From: an uncultured Kiritimatiellota bacterium | Lineage (GTDB): Bacteria > Verrucomicrobiota > Kiritimatiellia > RFP12 > UBA1067 | Assembly: GCA_934635225.1 (NCBI GenBank) | Contig: CAKTYZ010000004.1 | Location: 1 to 64,000 of the forward strand | Direction of reading: 5' to 3' | DNA: 64,000 nt | In this document: positions 17,268 to 27,300 of the stretch, piece after piece | Position numbering within the stretch: the stretch's first letter is position 1 | How the letters are laid out: each line of letters opens with the position of its first letter | Position numbers and translations under genes: made by a program | The notes under the pieces: model-generated | Seen by the model: the letters and a program-made list of their open reading frames with translations, nothing else | Database searches by the model: none | What the model was told of the DNA's origin: nothing

Positions 17268-18031
17268 CGAAACGCGTGATTCCGTGTCTTGACGTGCGCA
17301 ACGGTCGCGTGACGAAGGGCGTCAAGTTCAAGAACAACGTCGATCTCGGCGACCCCGTCGAGATGGCGGTGAAGTATTCCGAGGGCGGCGCGGACGAGCT
17401 CGTCTTCTACGACATTACGGCTTCGGCGGAGAGGCGTCCGATCGATATCGGCATGGTCGAGGCGGTCGCGAAGGCCGTGCGCATTCCGTTTGCGGTTGGC
17501 GGCGGCATCCGCACGACGGCGGACATGGAGCGCGTCATTCTGGCCGGCGCGGAGAAGGTTTCCGTCAATTCGCTGGCTGTAAAGGACCCGGCGATCATCG
17601 CGGAAGGCGCGAAGGCGTTCGGCGCACAGTGCATCGTCCTTGGGATGGATCCGGTGAAGTCGCCGCGCTGCTCAAGCGGCTACGAGATCACGACGCGAGG
17701 GTTCCGTGAGTTCACGGGGATGGACGCCGTCGAGTGGGCGAAGCGCGCGGCGGATCTTGGCGCGGGCGAGATAGTCGTCAATTCGGTCGATGCGGACGGC
17801 ACGCGGGCGGGCTTTGAGCTGACGATTACGCGGCTCATCGCCGAAGCCGTTGGCGTTCCGGTCGTCGCGTCCGGTGGCGCGGGATGCCCCGAACACCTCG
17901 TGACGGTCTTTCGGGAGGCGAAAGCCGACGCGGCGATCATCGCCGGCATGATTCACACGGGCGACTGCACGATTGCCCAGATCAAGTCCGTCATGGCGCG
18001 AGAGGGCGTCCCGACGCGGCTGAGCTGGTGA
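17261..18031 (+). CDS. hisF: Imidazole glycerol phosphate synthase, cyclase subunit
   Basis: 256 residues. The ATG at 17261 overlaps the hisH stop by 7 nt and has AAGGAG 8 nt upstream. It starts MLTKRVIPCLDVRNGRVTKG, with the catalytic Asp in CLDV (residue 10). Family blocks AVGGGIRTTAD, SVNSLAV, LGMD, VDADGTRAGFE and VASGGAG follow. It pairs with HisH. No other his genes are in the window, so the rest of the pathway must lie elsewhere. Confidence 0.97.
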   Translation: MLTKRVIPCLDVRNGRVTKGVKFKNNVDLGDPVEMAVKYSEGGADELVFYDITASAERRPIDIGMVEAVAKAVRIPFAVGGGIRTTADMERVILAGAEKVSVNSLAVKDPAIIAEGAKAFGAQCIVLGMDPVKSPRCSSGYEITTRGFREFTGMDAVEWAKRAADLGAGEIVVNSVDADGTRAGFELTITRLIAEAVGVPVVASGGAGCPEHLVTVFREAKADAAIIAGMIHTGDCTIAQIKSVMAREGVPTRLSW

Positions 18032-18059
18032 ACGCCGCAGCAAAGTTCAATTCCGAGGA

Positions 18060-19304
18060 ATGCGTACTTGTTCGAGGCGGGACAGCAGCGAGAAGAACGT
18101 TCTGCTGTTCGAGGCGTCCGTCACGCCGGCGAACCGGCGGGCGTATGACGGCGTCTATCGCTATGCCGAGGCGGCACGGTGGAACGTCCGCTCCCTGGAG
18201 TATTCGCTGGCTGCGGACAAGCGGAAGCATGGGCGAGGCGAACAGACGCTGGCGCCCCCGGAATTGCTGGACCTTTGGCGCCCGGATGGTGTGATTATCG
18301 AATGTGGCGGCAGATTGCCGCAGTTGCCGCTCGCCCAGTTCGGCACGTTGCCGGTCGTATTCATGGACTGTCATCCGTCCCTGCTTCCAGGGGCGCCCAT
18401 TACGGTCTATACGGACGCCGCGTCTGTCGCCCGGGTGGCCGTACGCGAACTGCTGCCGCGCGGACTCGCCTCGTTTGCCTATCTCCCGTTCACGGAAGAT
18501 ACGATCTGGAGCCGTCAGCGGGGAGATGCGTTCGTCAACCTCGTGAAAGCGAACGGATTCGATGCCCGCCAGCTGTCGTTTCCGAAGGGCATGACCGGCA
18601 TCGTTCAATTGACGAAATGTCTCGTGCCCCAACTCAGGCGTCTGGCACATCCCTGCGGGCTTTTCGCGTGCAACGACGACATGGGACGCCTCGCGCTGAC
18701 GGCGTGCGAACAGGCGGGGCTTGACGTGCCGAACGATGTCGCCGTCGTCGGCGTGGACAACGATGAGTTTTTCTGCGAGAACGCGACGATTTCGCTCACG
18801 AGCGTGCGCATCGACTTCGAGCGATTTGGGTTTGTCGCCGCGCAGCTGTTGGATTCTTGGATGTCCAATCGGCGGAAACGGCCAGCCTCTGTCGCAGTCG
18901 AGTCAACGGATGTCGTGCGTCGCGCTTCGTCACGAAGGCTTCCGAATGCTGATGCGCGGGTCGTGAAGGCAATCGAATACATCCGGAGAAACGCCTGCCT
19001 GGGCATCTCTCCGCCGGACGTCGTGCGGGAGATGGGGTGCAGTCGGCGTCTGGCGGACTTGCGTTTCGCTGAGGCTATGGGGCACACGATTCTCGACGAG
19101 ATCCATGCCGTTCGTCTGGCGCGGGTTCAGGAACTTCTGCTGAAGCCGAATGTCTGCGTGTCCGCGATCCCCGACCTATGTGGCTACGGCTCGTTGTCCG
19201 ACCTCTGCCGCGACTTCAAGAAGCGCACCGGACAGACTCTTCGCGCCTGGAGCCTGGAACATGCAGACGATGGGATCTGTGAACACGGTTTGCTCAAACG
19301 GTAA
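18060..19304 (+). CDS. XylR-like regulator: LacI-type sensor domain plus AraC helix-turn-helix
   Basis: 414 residues from the only plausible start, an ATG at 18060 preceded directly by GAGGA. Residues about 12-280 form a LacI-type sugar-sensing domain (AVVGVDNDEFFCENATISLT). Residues about 300-400 form an AraC-type DNA-binding domain (AIPDLCGYGSLSDLCRDFKK). It has the same architecture as the regulator at 9195. It lies just upstream of the GH95-LamG-GH106-GH28-GH2 operon in the same direction, and probably controls that operon in response to a released sugar such as a deoxysugar (inference). Confidence 0.88.
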   Translation: MRTCSRRDSSEKNVLLFEASVTPANRRAYDGVYRYAEAARWNVRSLEYSLAADKRKHGRGEQTLAPPELLDLWRPDGVIIECGGRLPQLPLAQFGTLPVVFMDCHPSLLPGAPITVYTDAASVARVAVRELLPRGLASFAYLPFTEDTIWSRQRGDAFVNLVKANGFDARQLSFPKGMTGIVQLTKCLVPQLRRLAHPCGLFACNDDMGRLALTACEQAGLDVPNDVAVVGVDNDEFFCENATISLTSVRIDFERFGFVAAQLLDSWMSNRRKRPASVAVESTDVVRRASSRRLPNADARVVKAIEYIRRNACLGISPPDVVREMGCSRRLADLRFAEAMGHTILDEIHAVRLARVQELLLKPNVCVSAIPDLCGYGSLSDLCRDFKKRTGQTLRAWSLEHADDGICEHGLLKR

Positions 19305-19347
19305 AATCATTCTTGCCATATCTGTAAACTTCTTCCGTGCCGTTTTA

Positions 19348-19356
19348 TGGTATACT
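19348..19356 (+). promoter_or_regulatory. Extended -10 (TGGTATACT) of the GH95 operon
   Basis: TG-G-TATACT ends 8 nt before the ATG at 19365, predicting a leaderless first gene. The -35 region is poor, as expected for a promoter that needs an activator. Confidence 0.65.
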
Positions 19357-19364
19357 ACGGCATC

Positions 19365-21827
19365 ATGATGATGACGCTTTGCGAAAATGATGGAAAAAGG
19401 GGAGTAGCACGCCCTTTGCCTCTTCTGACACGGAGGATGGTGAGCGTCGTTCTTGGCGTCTGGGCCGGTGCGGCGTTCGCCGCCACGCCGTTGACGCTGG
19501 ACTACGACGCGCCGGCGGCGACGTGGAACGAGGCGCTGTCGCTTGGCAACGGGCGGCTCGGCGCGATGGTCTTCGGCGGGCCGGGCGCAGAGCGCCTACA
19601 GCTCAACGAGGACACGCTCTGGGACGGGCGGCCCGACTACATGCTGGAGCCGAGGATCCGTGGCATCCTCCCGGAGATCCGGCGGCTCGTCCTCGACGGA
19701 AAGGAGACGGAGGCTGTCGACCGCCTCCGTCGGACAACGGACTGGAAGGTCTCGCGACGGAACACATCCGAGGCGTACCAGACGCTCGGCTCGCTCGTCC
19801 TCCGGTTCGAGGGGCACGACCTGCCGTCGGCCTACCGCCGCTCGCTTTCGCTGGAGGAGGCGGTCGCCTCGTGCGAATACGCCGTCGGCGGCACGACCTT
19901 CCGCCGCGAGGCGTTCACGTCGCTCGCGGATGACGTCATCATCGTGCGCCTCACGGCCGACCGCCCCGGTGCGCTCTCGTTCGCGGCGTTTTTCGAGAGC
20001 CCGTTCCAGCGCGACGCGAAGACGACCGACGACGGGTGCGACGTCACCCTCGCCGGTCGCGCGGGCGTCTCCCACTACTCGCAGGGCGCGATCCGCTACT
20101 TCGCGCACCTGAAAGCCCTTGCGGACGGTGGCCGCGTCTCGGCCGACAACGGCGTCCTCGCCGTCGAGGGCGCAACGTCCGTCACGCTCGTCCTCTCGGC
20201 GGCGACGAGCTTCATGAGCTGGAAGGACGGCAGTTCAGGCGACGAGAAAGCGCGTTGCGAAGGGAAGCTCGCGCAGGCCCTCGCCCACGGCTACGGCGAA
20301 CTCCGCGCACGCCATGTCGCGGCCTACGGGAAGCAGTTCAATACGTGCCGGCTGGAGCTGCCCGACCCGACGCCCGGCGCGACCGTCCCCGCGCGGCTGA
20401 AGGCGTTCGGGGTGACGAAAGACCCGCACCTTGCCGCGCTCTACTTCGCGTTCGGCCGCTACCTGCTGATTGCGTCCTCCCAGCCCGGCACGCAGCCACC
20501 GACCCTGCAGGGAATCTGGAACGAGTGGCGCGTTCCGCCGTGGATGTCGAGTTACACGGTCAACATCAACCTCCAGATGAACTACTGGCCCGTGGACGTC
20601 GCGAACCTCTCGCCGCTGGCCGAGCCGCTTCTCGCCTTGCTGGAGGACCTCTCCGTCTCCGGTGCGCGCACGGCGAAGGACATGTACGGCGCGCGCGGCT
20701 GGTGCTGTCACCACCACACGGACATCTGGCGCCTGACCGTGCCCGTGCACGGCGCGTACGGCCTTTGGCCGATGGGCGGCGCGTGGCTCTCGGCCCAGCT
20801 CTGGGACCACTGGCTCTTCACGCGCAACAGGGGCTTCCTCGCGCGCGCCTATCCCGTCATGCGGGGCGCGGCCGAGTTCTTCCTCGACGTCCTCGTCGAG
20901 GACCCGAAGACCGGGTTCCTCGCGGTCGTCCCCGGCGTCTCCCCGGAGAACGCGCCCAAGGGGCGAAACGGCGTCAAGTGGACGCGCGGGGCGTCGATGG
21001 ACGCGCAGATCCTGCGCGACCTCTTCGGCGCGGTCGCCGCCGCCGCGCATGAGCTCGGCAGGGAGGCGGAGGACGCGGCGGTCCTCGCGGAGATCGCCGC
21101 GTGCCGTGTGCGCCTCACGCCGCTTCAGGTCGGCAAGTGGGGCCAGCTTATGGAGTGGACGGAAGACCTCGACGACCCGGAAGACACGCACCGCCACATT
21201 TCGCACCTCTACGCGCTTTATCCGTCCGCCCAGATCACGCCGGAGTCGCCGGCGCTCTTCGCGGCGGCGAAGAAGACGCTCGTCCACCGCGGCGACGTCT
21301 CGACAGGCTGGGGCATGGCGTGGCGCATCGCATGGTGGGCGCGTCTTCTTGACGGCGACCACGCCCACAAGATCCTGGAGGACCAGCTCTCGCCGACATT
21401 CGCAACGCTCGGCGGCACGTACCGGGGCGGGACATACCCGAACCTCCTCGACGCGCACCCGCCGTTCCAGATCGATGGGAACCTCGGTTGCACGGCGGCG
21501 ATCGCGGAGATGCTGCTGCAAAGCCACGAGCGGACAGCGGACGGGAAGGCCGTGCTGCGGTTGTTGCCGGCGTTGCCGTCGGCGTGGCCGGAGGGGCGCG
21601 TGACTGGCCTTCGGGCGCGCGGGGGCTACTCGGTCGATCTCGCGTGGAAAGGCGGAAAACTCACGGATTGGCGCGTCACTGGCGGAGAACCGGACGGCTA
21701 TGTCGTCCGTCTGCCCGAAACGAGCGGAAGGGGGGCTCCCACGGTGCGTCAAGCAAAGCTCGGCCGAACTGACAGAATGAAAGGAATCTGTACGGCAGAG
21801 AAAACGAAAGAAGACGCAAATTTGTGA
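19365..21827 (+). CDS. Secreted GH95 glycosidase (alpha-L-fucosidase/alpha-L-galactosidase type)
   Basis: 820 residues from the ATG at 19365; an earlier in-frame ATG at 19347 overlaps the -10. A signal peptide lies at about residues 26-44 (WAGAAFAA). The N-terminal domain starts NEALSLGNGRLGAMVFGG, typical of GH95. Counterparts of the catalytic residues of the characterised Bifidobacterium 1,2-alpha-L-fucosidase are visible: N400 and N402 in NINLQMNYW, E528 in SPENAP and D704 in QIDGN. GH95 inverts alpha-L-fucosides or alpha-L-galactosides, both found on xyloglucan and pectin. It heads the operon running to 34182. Confidence 0.93.
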   Translation: MMMTLCENDGKRGVARPLPLLTRRMVSVVLGVWAGAAFAATPLTLDYDAPAATWNEALSLGNGRLGAMVFGGPGAERLQLNEDTLWDGRPDYMLEPRIRGILPEIRRLVLDGKETEAVDRLRRTTDWKVSRRNTSEAYQTLGSLVLRFEGHDLPSAYRRSLSLEEAVASCEYAVGGTTFRREAFTSLADDVIIVRLTADRPGALSFAAFFESPFQRDAKTTDDGCDVTLAGRAGVSHYSQGAIRYFAHLKALADGGRVSADNGVLAVEGATSVTLVLSAATSFMSWKDGSSGDEKARCEGKLAQALAHGYGELRARHVAAYGKQFNTCRLELPDPTPGATVPARLKAFGVTKDPHLAALYFAFGRYLLIASSQPGTQPPTLQGIWNEWRVPPWMSSYTVNINLQMNYWPVDVANLSPLAEPLLALLEDLSVSGARTAKDMYGARGWCCHHHTDIWRLTVPVHGAYGLWPMGGAWLSAQLWDHWLFTRNRGFLARAYPVMRGAAEFFLDVLVEDPKTGFLAVVPGVSPENAPKGRNGVKWTRGASMDAQILRDLFGAVAAAAHELGREAEDAAVLAEIAACRVRLTPLQVGKWGQLMEWTEDLDDPEDTHRHISHLYALYPSAQITPESPALFAAAKKTLVHRGDVSTGWGMAWRIAWWARLLDGDHAHKILEDQLSPTFATLGGTYRGGTYPNLLDAHPPFQIDGNLGCTAAIAEMLLQSHERTADGKAVLRLLPALPSAWPEGRVTGLRARGGYSVDLAWKGGKLTDWRVTGGEPDGYVVRLPETSGRGAPTVRQAKLGRTDRMKGICTAEKTKEDANL

Positions 21828-21851
21828 AAGATAAAGAAAGGAATCCAAACA

Positions 21852-24362
21852 ATGACAGACGAATTCTTAATCAAAGGGGTGACAGGCGGCTCTCACGGGC
21901 TGATTCGGAAGAGCCGTGCGCTTTTGGTGCTGGCGGTCGTTCCGCTGGCTTCTGCGGCGGCGATTCCGCTCGCGGCGAGCAAGGACACCGTGGCTTTCTA
22001 TCCGATGACCGAAAGTGCGGTCGGGACGGTCTTCAAGACTCTTCGGCAGGACGGGCAGCTCTTCGGCACGAACACCCTGATGCGCAGCGCCGTCGTCCGG
22101 TCGGATGTCGATGTCGCCAAATGCTCGGTCTGGACACGCTTCTACGGGCCGGAATATGCCGAGGTGTCCGCTGACGTGCCCGGCTCGTATCTGTTCGCCA
22201 ACGCGACGGATTCCCTGCCCATGGCCGATTCGTACCGCAGTCTGCGCTTCGTCGACTTGAAGTCCGGCTCGACGCAGCCCAGCGCGTGGATCGAAGGCTT
22301 TGGCGTCGAACTCGCAAAGCGCGCGGCGTGGACGCTGGAGTTCTTCGTCAAGGACGACGGGGCGACGCCCGGCCTGATTGCGTCCTTCAACCTGACGGAA
22401 GCGAAGGAAGCGGCGAACATCAAGCTGCAGTGGCCGAATGCGGCGAAGGATTCCGAAGCCTACCTCTATTCGGATTTCGACGGCTACAGCGGGTCGACGA
22501 ACCGTTCGTCTGTCGATGTGGGCATGTCCCTTCGCGACGGCGCGTGGCACCATGTCGCGCTCGTCTATTCGCAGCCGGACGAAAGCCAGCACGGCACGAT
22601 TCGGCTCTTCGTCGACTACAAGACGGGGACTGGCGTGTGCCACGTCAAACGGACGCCGAACTGCACGCCCGGCACGGATTTTCGCATCCGCGGCAACATC
22701 GGCGGCGGATCGATCTGCGCCATTCGCCTGACGGAGACGGCCCTGACGGCGGACGGGTTCATGCGCGCGTCTGACGCCGCCGTGCGCGACACCGCAGACC
22801 GCATCGCCTTCTATCCGCTAGATGACCAGCCGGCGGGCACGGTCTGGACGGCGAGCGAGACGGCCGTGCGCGTCGAGAACGGCTACAGCAACACGGTCGC
22901 GAGCGCGTATCAGTCTGCCGGCGACAAGCTGGTTCTCATGGCGACGGCCGCCGCCGGGCAGACGGGGCGAGCGTTCGTCGCGACGAACGACGTGCCCGCA
23001 AGATACGTCTATGCGTCCGTCAACGCCGACAAGCCGTGCCGGGAACTCATGTCCGCGCTGTTCATGAACGATGCGACGAAGCTCTCTCCGACGACGGACA
23101 GCGGCCTCGTCAACGCCTATTTCGAGACGCAGAAACTGGCGAAAGACCTTGCCGCCGTGTCAACGTGGACGTGCGAGTGGTTCGTCAAGTTCGCGCGGAC
23201 CGAAGGGAAGCAGATCCTGTATGACATCCTCTACAAGGACGGCGACGCGACCAACTCGAAGTTCGCGCTGAACGTCACGTCCGCGAACGTGATCGAGCTG
23301 TCGAACACGAGCAAGACGGGCGGCACGTGGAACCCGGCCGCGCGGACATCCGTCGCCTACCCGGACATCGACAGCCTTGCCGACGGCAAGTGGCATCACC
23401 TCGCGCTCGTCTGCTCAGGCGACAAGATGCGGCTCTACTGCGACTATGCGCTGGCATCGGAAGAGATCGCCGTGCGGCGCGACGCCGCGCTGGCGCCGGG
23501 CGAACTGCGTTTTGGCGATGGCGGCGTACGGGCGACGTTCTCGTGCCTGCGCGTCACGGCGGCGGCGTTGGAGCCGCGTGAATTCCTGTATGCCTCGGAT
23601 TCCGCCGACGGCGTGCTCGAACGGAAGACAGGCTGGAGTTGGCGTTTGGAAGGGAAGAGAGGCGCGCCGGTTGAATCGGTGTCCGCGACTGAAACGCCGA
23701 TCCGCGAGGACGGTCTCTATTTCCATGCGAATGCGCGCGGCTACACGGGTTCCCGCGTGGGCGACGGTACGCTGACGCATGCGGCGACGCCCGTCGGGCA
23801 CATGCGACTCGTTTCGGACGAAGCCGACGGACGCAATCGCACAGGCGTGACGGGCGAGAACGCCTGGCTGCGGAGCGACGTCGGCGCACCGCTGTGCGAA
23901 CCGGGGCGCATCTACACGCTGGAGACCATTGTCAAGGCCGAGCAGCCGCCGGTGGCGGCGACTGTTGTGGGCGTGGAGTCCGCGTCCGGCGACACGAGCT
24001 GGCGGCTGAAGGTGACGGAGGCTGGCGCACTGGTGTTGGACGTCGCTGAAAGCGACGGGACGATCGTCTCGAAGACGATTCTGTCGGAGGGCTTTGCAGA
24101 CACGCCGCATCATTTGGCGGTCGCCGTCGACCTGCTGGCGCGGACGTTCGACGTCTTTCTCGACTATGTGCGCGTTGGCGGCTTTGATGCGTCTGAACTG
24201 ACGGGGCTTCTTGTTGATGGGGCGCATGTCGTCGCGGGCGGCGGGTGCGGGCTCGCGCCCGTCGCAGGCGTCGTGGACGAGATTCGCCTGATGCGTAGCT
24301 TGCTGGACGCCTCGGGCTTTGTCCGCTTCAAGGACACGGGGCTTGCGTTGCTGATTCGGTAG
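21852..24362 (+). CDS. Secreted multi-LamG (concanavalin-like) protein
   Basis: 836 residues with AAAGGA upstream of the ATG and a signal peptide (residues about 18-38, LLVLAVVPLASAAA). Three LamG-like jelly-roll units are visible. WTLEFFVKDDG then GAWHHVALVYSQ is at about residues 160-235, CEWFVKF then GKWHHLALVCSG at about 440-520, and YTLETIVKAEQ then PHHLAVAVDLLARTFDVFLD at about 690-780. Such proteins usually bind glycans at the surface. It ends DTGLALLIR, resembling two other secreted proteins in the window. It sits between two glycosidase genes in one operon. Confidence 0.82.
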   Translation: MTDEFLIKGVTGGSHGLIRKSRALLVLAVVPLASAAAIPLAASKDTVAFYPMTESAVGTVFKTLRQDGQLFGTNTLMRSAVVRSDVDVAKCSVWTRFYGPEYAEVSADVPGSYLFANATDSLPMADSYRSLRFVDLKSGSTQPSAWIEGFGVELAKRAAWTLEFFVKDDGATPGLIASFNLTEAKEAANIKLQWPNAAKDSEAYLYSDFDGYSGSTNRSSVDVGMSLRDGAWHHVALVYSQPDESQHGTIRLFVDYKTGTGVCHVKRTPNCTPGTDFRIRGNIGGGSICAIRLTETALTADGFMRASDAAVRDTADRIAFYPLDDQPAGTVWTASETAVRVENGYSNTVASAYQSAGDKLVLMATAAAGQTGRAFVATNDVPARYVYASVNADKPCRELMSALFMNDATKLSPTTDSGLVNAYFETQKLAKDLAAVSTWTCEWFVKFARTEGKQILYDILYKDGDATNSKFALNVTSANVIELSNTSKTGGTWNPAARTSVAYPDIDSLADGKWHHLALVCSGDKMRLYCDYALASEEIAVRRDAALAPGELRFGDGGVRATFSCLRVTAAALEPREFLYASDSADGVLERKTGWSWRLEGKRGAPVESVSATETPIREDGLYFHANARGYTGSRVGDGTLTHAATPVGHMRLVSDEADGRNRTGVTGENAWLRSDVGAPLCEPGRIYTLETIVKAEQPPVAATVVGVESASGDTSWRLKVTEAGALVLDVAESDGTIVSKTILSEGFADTPHHLAVAVDLLARTFDVFLDYVRVGGFDASELTGLLVDGAHVVAGGGCGLAPVAGVVDEIRLMRSLLDASGFVRFKDTGLALLIR

Positions 24363-24377
24363 ACGGGAGACGAAAAG

Positions 24378-27300
24378 ATGCGAATCGGGATGCGGAGGAT
24401 TTTGACGGCCGTGGCGGTTGTGGTCGCCGCATGGGCGCAGGCCGCCGATTCGGTGTTTGCGCCGGCCCTGTTCTGGTGGTGGAACTCGAAGCTGGATGCT
24501 GCCGCGCTGAACGCGCAAGTCGATGCGTTCTGCCGTCAGGGGGCGCGGGCGCTGTGCATCCATCCCTTCCCGAAAGGCTGGCGGCCGAATCGCTTTCCCT
24601 GCGACATGTCGCCCGACTACCTGACGGACGACTATCTCAAGGTCTATTCGGCTGTCACGGATCATGCCGCGCGCCTCGGCATGAAATGCTGGCTCTACGA
24701 CGAGGGCGGCTGGCCGTCGGGCGGCGCGTGCGGGCAGGTTCTTGCGAGCGACCCGGACCGGTTCGCCCGGCGGTGGATGCAGCTGGTTGACGGCAAGCCG
24801 TCCGTCGTGGTCGAACGGCACGACCCGGCGGAGGGAGCGGGGTATCCGTCCGTCATCGAGCCGGGCGTGACCGAGCGGTTCCTTGCGCTCACGCACGAGC
24901 GGCTGAAGGGCGCCGTCGGGCGGCACTTCGGGGCGTCCGTGCTGTGGGCGTTTACGGACGAGCCGCAGATGCCGCGTGGCTACCGCTATGCGTGGACAAG
25001 CGACTTCGAGGCCGAGTTCAGGCGGCGCAAGGGCTATGACATTTCACCGCACCTGCCGCAGATGCTGGCGCGCGGCCCGTCGGACGAGAAGACGAAGGGC
25101 GTCCGCATCGACTACTGGGACGTGCTGAGCCGGCTGTTCGTGGAACGCTATCTCCTGCCGGTGCGCGACTGGTGCCGCGCCAACCGCCTGCAGTCCGGCG
25201 GGCACCTGGACGGTGACGACGGCCTGCTGCGCACGGTCACGCACGGGCATGGACATGCGTTGCGGGCATTGCGCGCGATGGACATCCCCGGCGTGGACGC
25301 GATCTGGCGGCAGATCCACCCGGACGCCGCCTATTCGCCCTATCCGCGCTACGCCTCGTCGGCGGCGCATCAGATTGGCGCGAAGCGCGTCCTGTCCGAA
25401 AGCTTTGCGATCTACGGCGAGACGCTGTCGCCGGACGTCATGAAGTATGTCGTCGACTTCCAGATGGTGCGCGGCATCAACCAGTTCGTCTTTGCGTTCG
25501 CGAGTTCCTCCACGGCCGGGAACTTCATGTCGCTTGGCGATCCGCATTGGGGGGCGTGCGATCCAAAGTGGAACTACGTGAAGCCGTTCATGGACTACGT
25601 GACGGCGTCCTGCGAGCGCTTGGCGCAGGGACGTCCCGACGTGCAGGTCGGCGTCTACTACGACGTGAAGGCCGTTTGGGCCAGCTCGTTCACGGAAGAC
25701 GACGAGGGCCGCCGCGCGGCGGACGCCCAGACGGAGGTGGCGCACGGACTTGAAGCGCGGCAGGTCGATTTCGACTTCGTCGACGACGACCTCATTGAGG
25801 AAGGGCGCTTGCCCTACCGTGCGCTCGTGCTGCCGACATGTGCGCGGCTGAGCGAGACGGCGCGGTCGCGGCTGAAGGCGTTCAAGGCGAAGGGCGGGCT
25901 TGTCCTGCGGCCGGATCAGCTCGACCGCGCGCCGCGCATCTGCCGCGTGGAAGGGCCGGGGCACGAGGCGATCCGCGTCACGAAGAGGGTTTTGGACGAT
26001 GGGGCGGTCGATTATTTCCTCGTCAATGAATCGGCTCAGGCGACGGTCGTTTGCGTGACGTTTGCGGAAGGCGCGTCCCGGATGGTCGCGTTTGATCCCT
26101 ATGGCTCTGAGTTCGTGCGGATTTCGTCGTCGGGCGAGGCCCAGATGCGTCCGCCGCGTATGGCGCCGCGCGGCGCGAAGACCGTGCTGTCCGACGGCTG
26201 GACGGTGCGTCCGACATGGCGCGTCAAGCCCGGCGCTTCCGATTTCGACTGCGCCGAGACGCCGTCCGAACCGCCGTGCGCGTGCCGGTTGGGCGACTGG
26301 GGACCGTATCTGGGGACGAATTTCAGCGGACGGGCGACGTATCGGATTTCCTTCGTCTCGGAGGCGGGGGCGGCTGAACTCGATCTGGGGCGTGTCGCCC
26401 TGTGCGCGGCTGCGAAGCTGAACGGCCAGGCTCTCCCGGCGAAGTTCTTCGGGCCGTTCCGCTGGGACGTTACGTTGGTGGCGGGCGAAAACGTGCTGGA
26501 GGTCGAGGTCGGCAACTCGCTTGCGAACGCGCTGATTCCCGAACTGGATCGCATTGGGCGCGATTTTCCGCCGCCGTCGTCCTATACGGCGCGGGAACGG
26601 GCGTTTTACGCGAAGGACGATTTGTCTTCGGGGCTGTTCGGCCCCGTGACGGTCACGCGGAGGTCGGTGTCTCCGGAAATCGTGTCGCCCTACGGGTGCG
26701 TGGCGCACATCACGGGCTGGCTGCGAAACAGGCCGATGCTGACGGCTGAGTTTGACGCGATGAAGGCGGCGGGCATGCGATGGGTGCGCTACGACGTCGA
26801 GCCGAGCAAGCTCAAAGACAAGGACGGGTCGCTTGACTTCACATTCCACGACGAGTTGCTGGCGGCCGTCGAAGCGGCGGGGCTTCAGGCGCTTCCGATT
26901 CTCTACGGCCCGGACAGCGCCACGGAAAAGCCGGCGGACATGGAACGCTATCGCGCCTTCATTCAGAAGTTCGTCCGTCATTACGGACGGCGGTTCCCCG
27001 TCGTCGAGATCTGGAACGAGGCGAACGTCGGTCGGTTCTTCAAGGGGACAGACCCCAGGGACTACGCCGAGACGCTGAAAGCGGCCTGCGCGGCGGTCAA
27101 GTCCGTCGATCCGGGCGTCCGTGTCGCGTTCACGGGCACGTCGCACGTCCCGCTTGACTGGATCCGGGAGGTTTTCATGGCGGGCGCGACGAACGCCTTC
27201 GACATCATGAACGTGCATCCCTATGCGCATCCGTGGACGCCCGAAGGTTCGATCGATGTCGAGCTGGAGGGGCTCAAGGCCCTGATGGCGGAGTTCGGCG

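Noticed and set aside
19285..19296. GTTTGCTCAAAC inverted repeat before the GH95 promoter
   Set aside because: Only five base pairs, inside the end of the regulator's coding region, and not repeated elsewhere.
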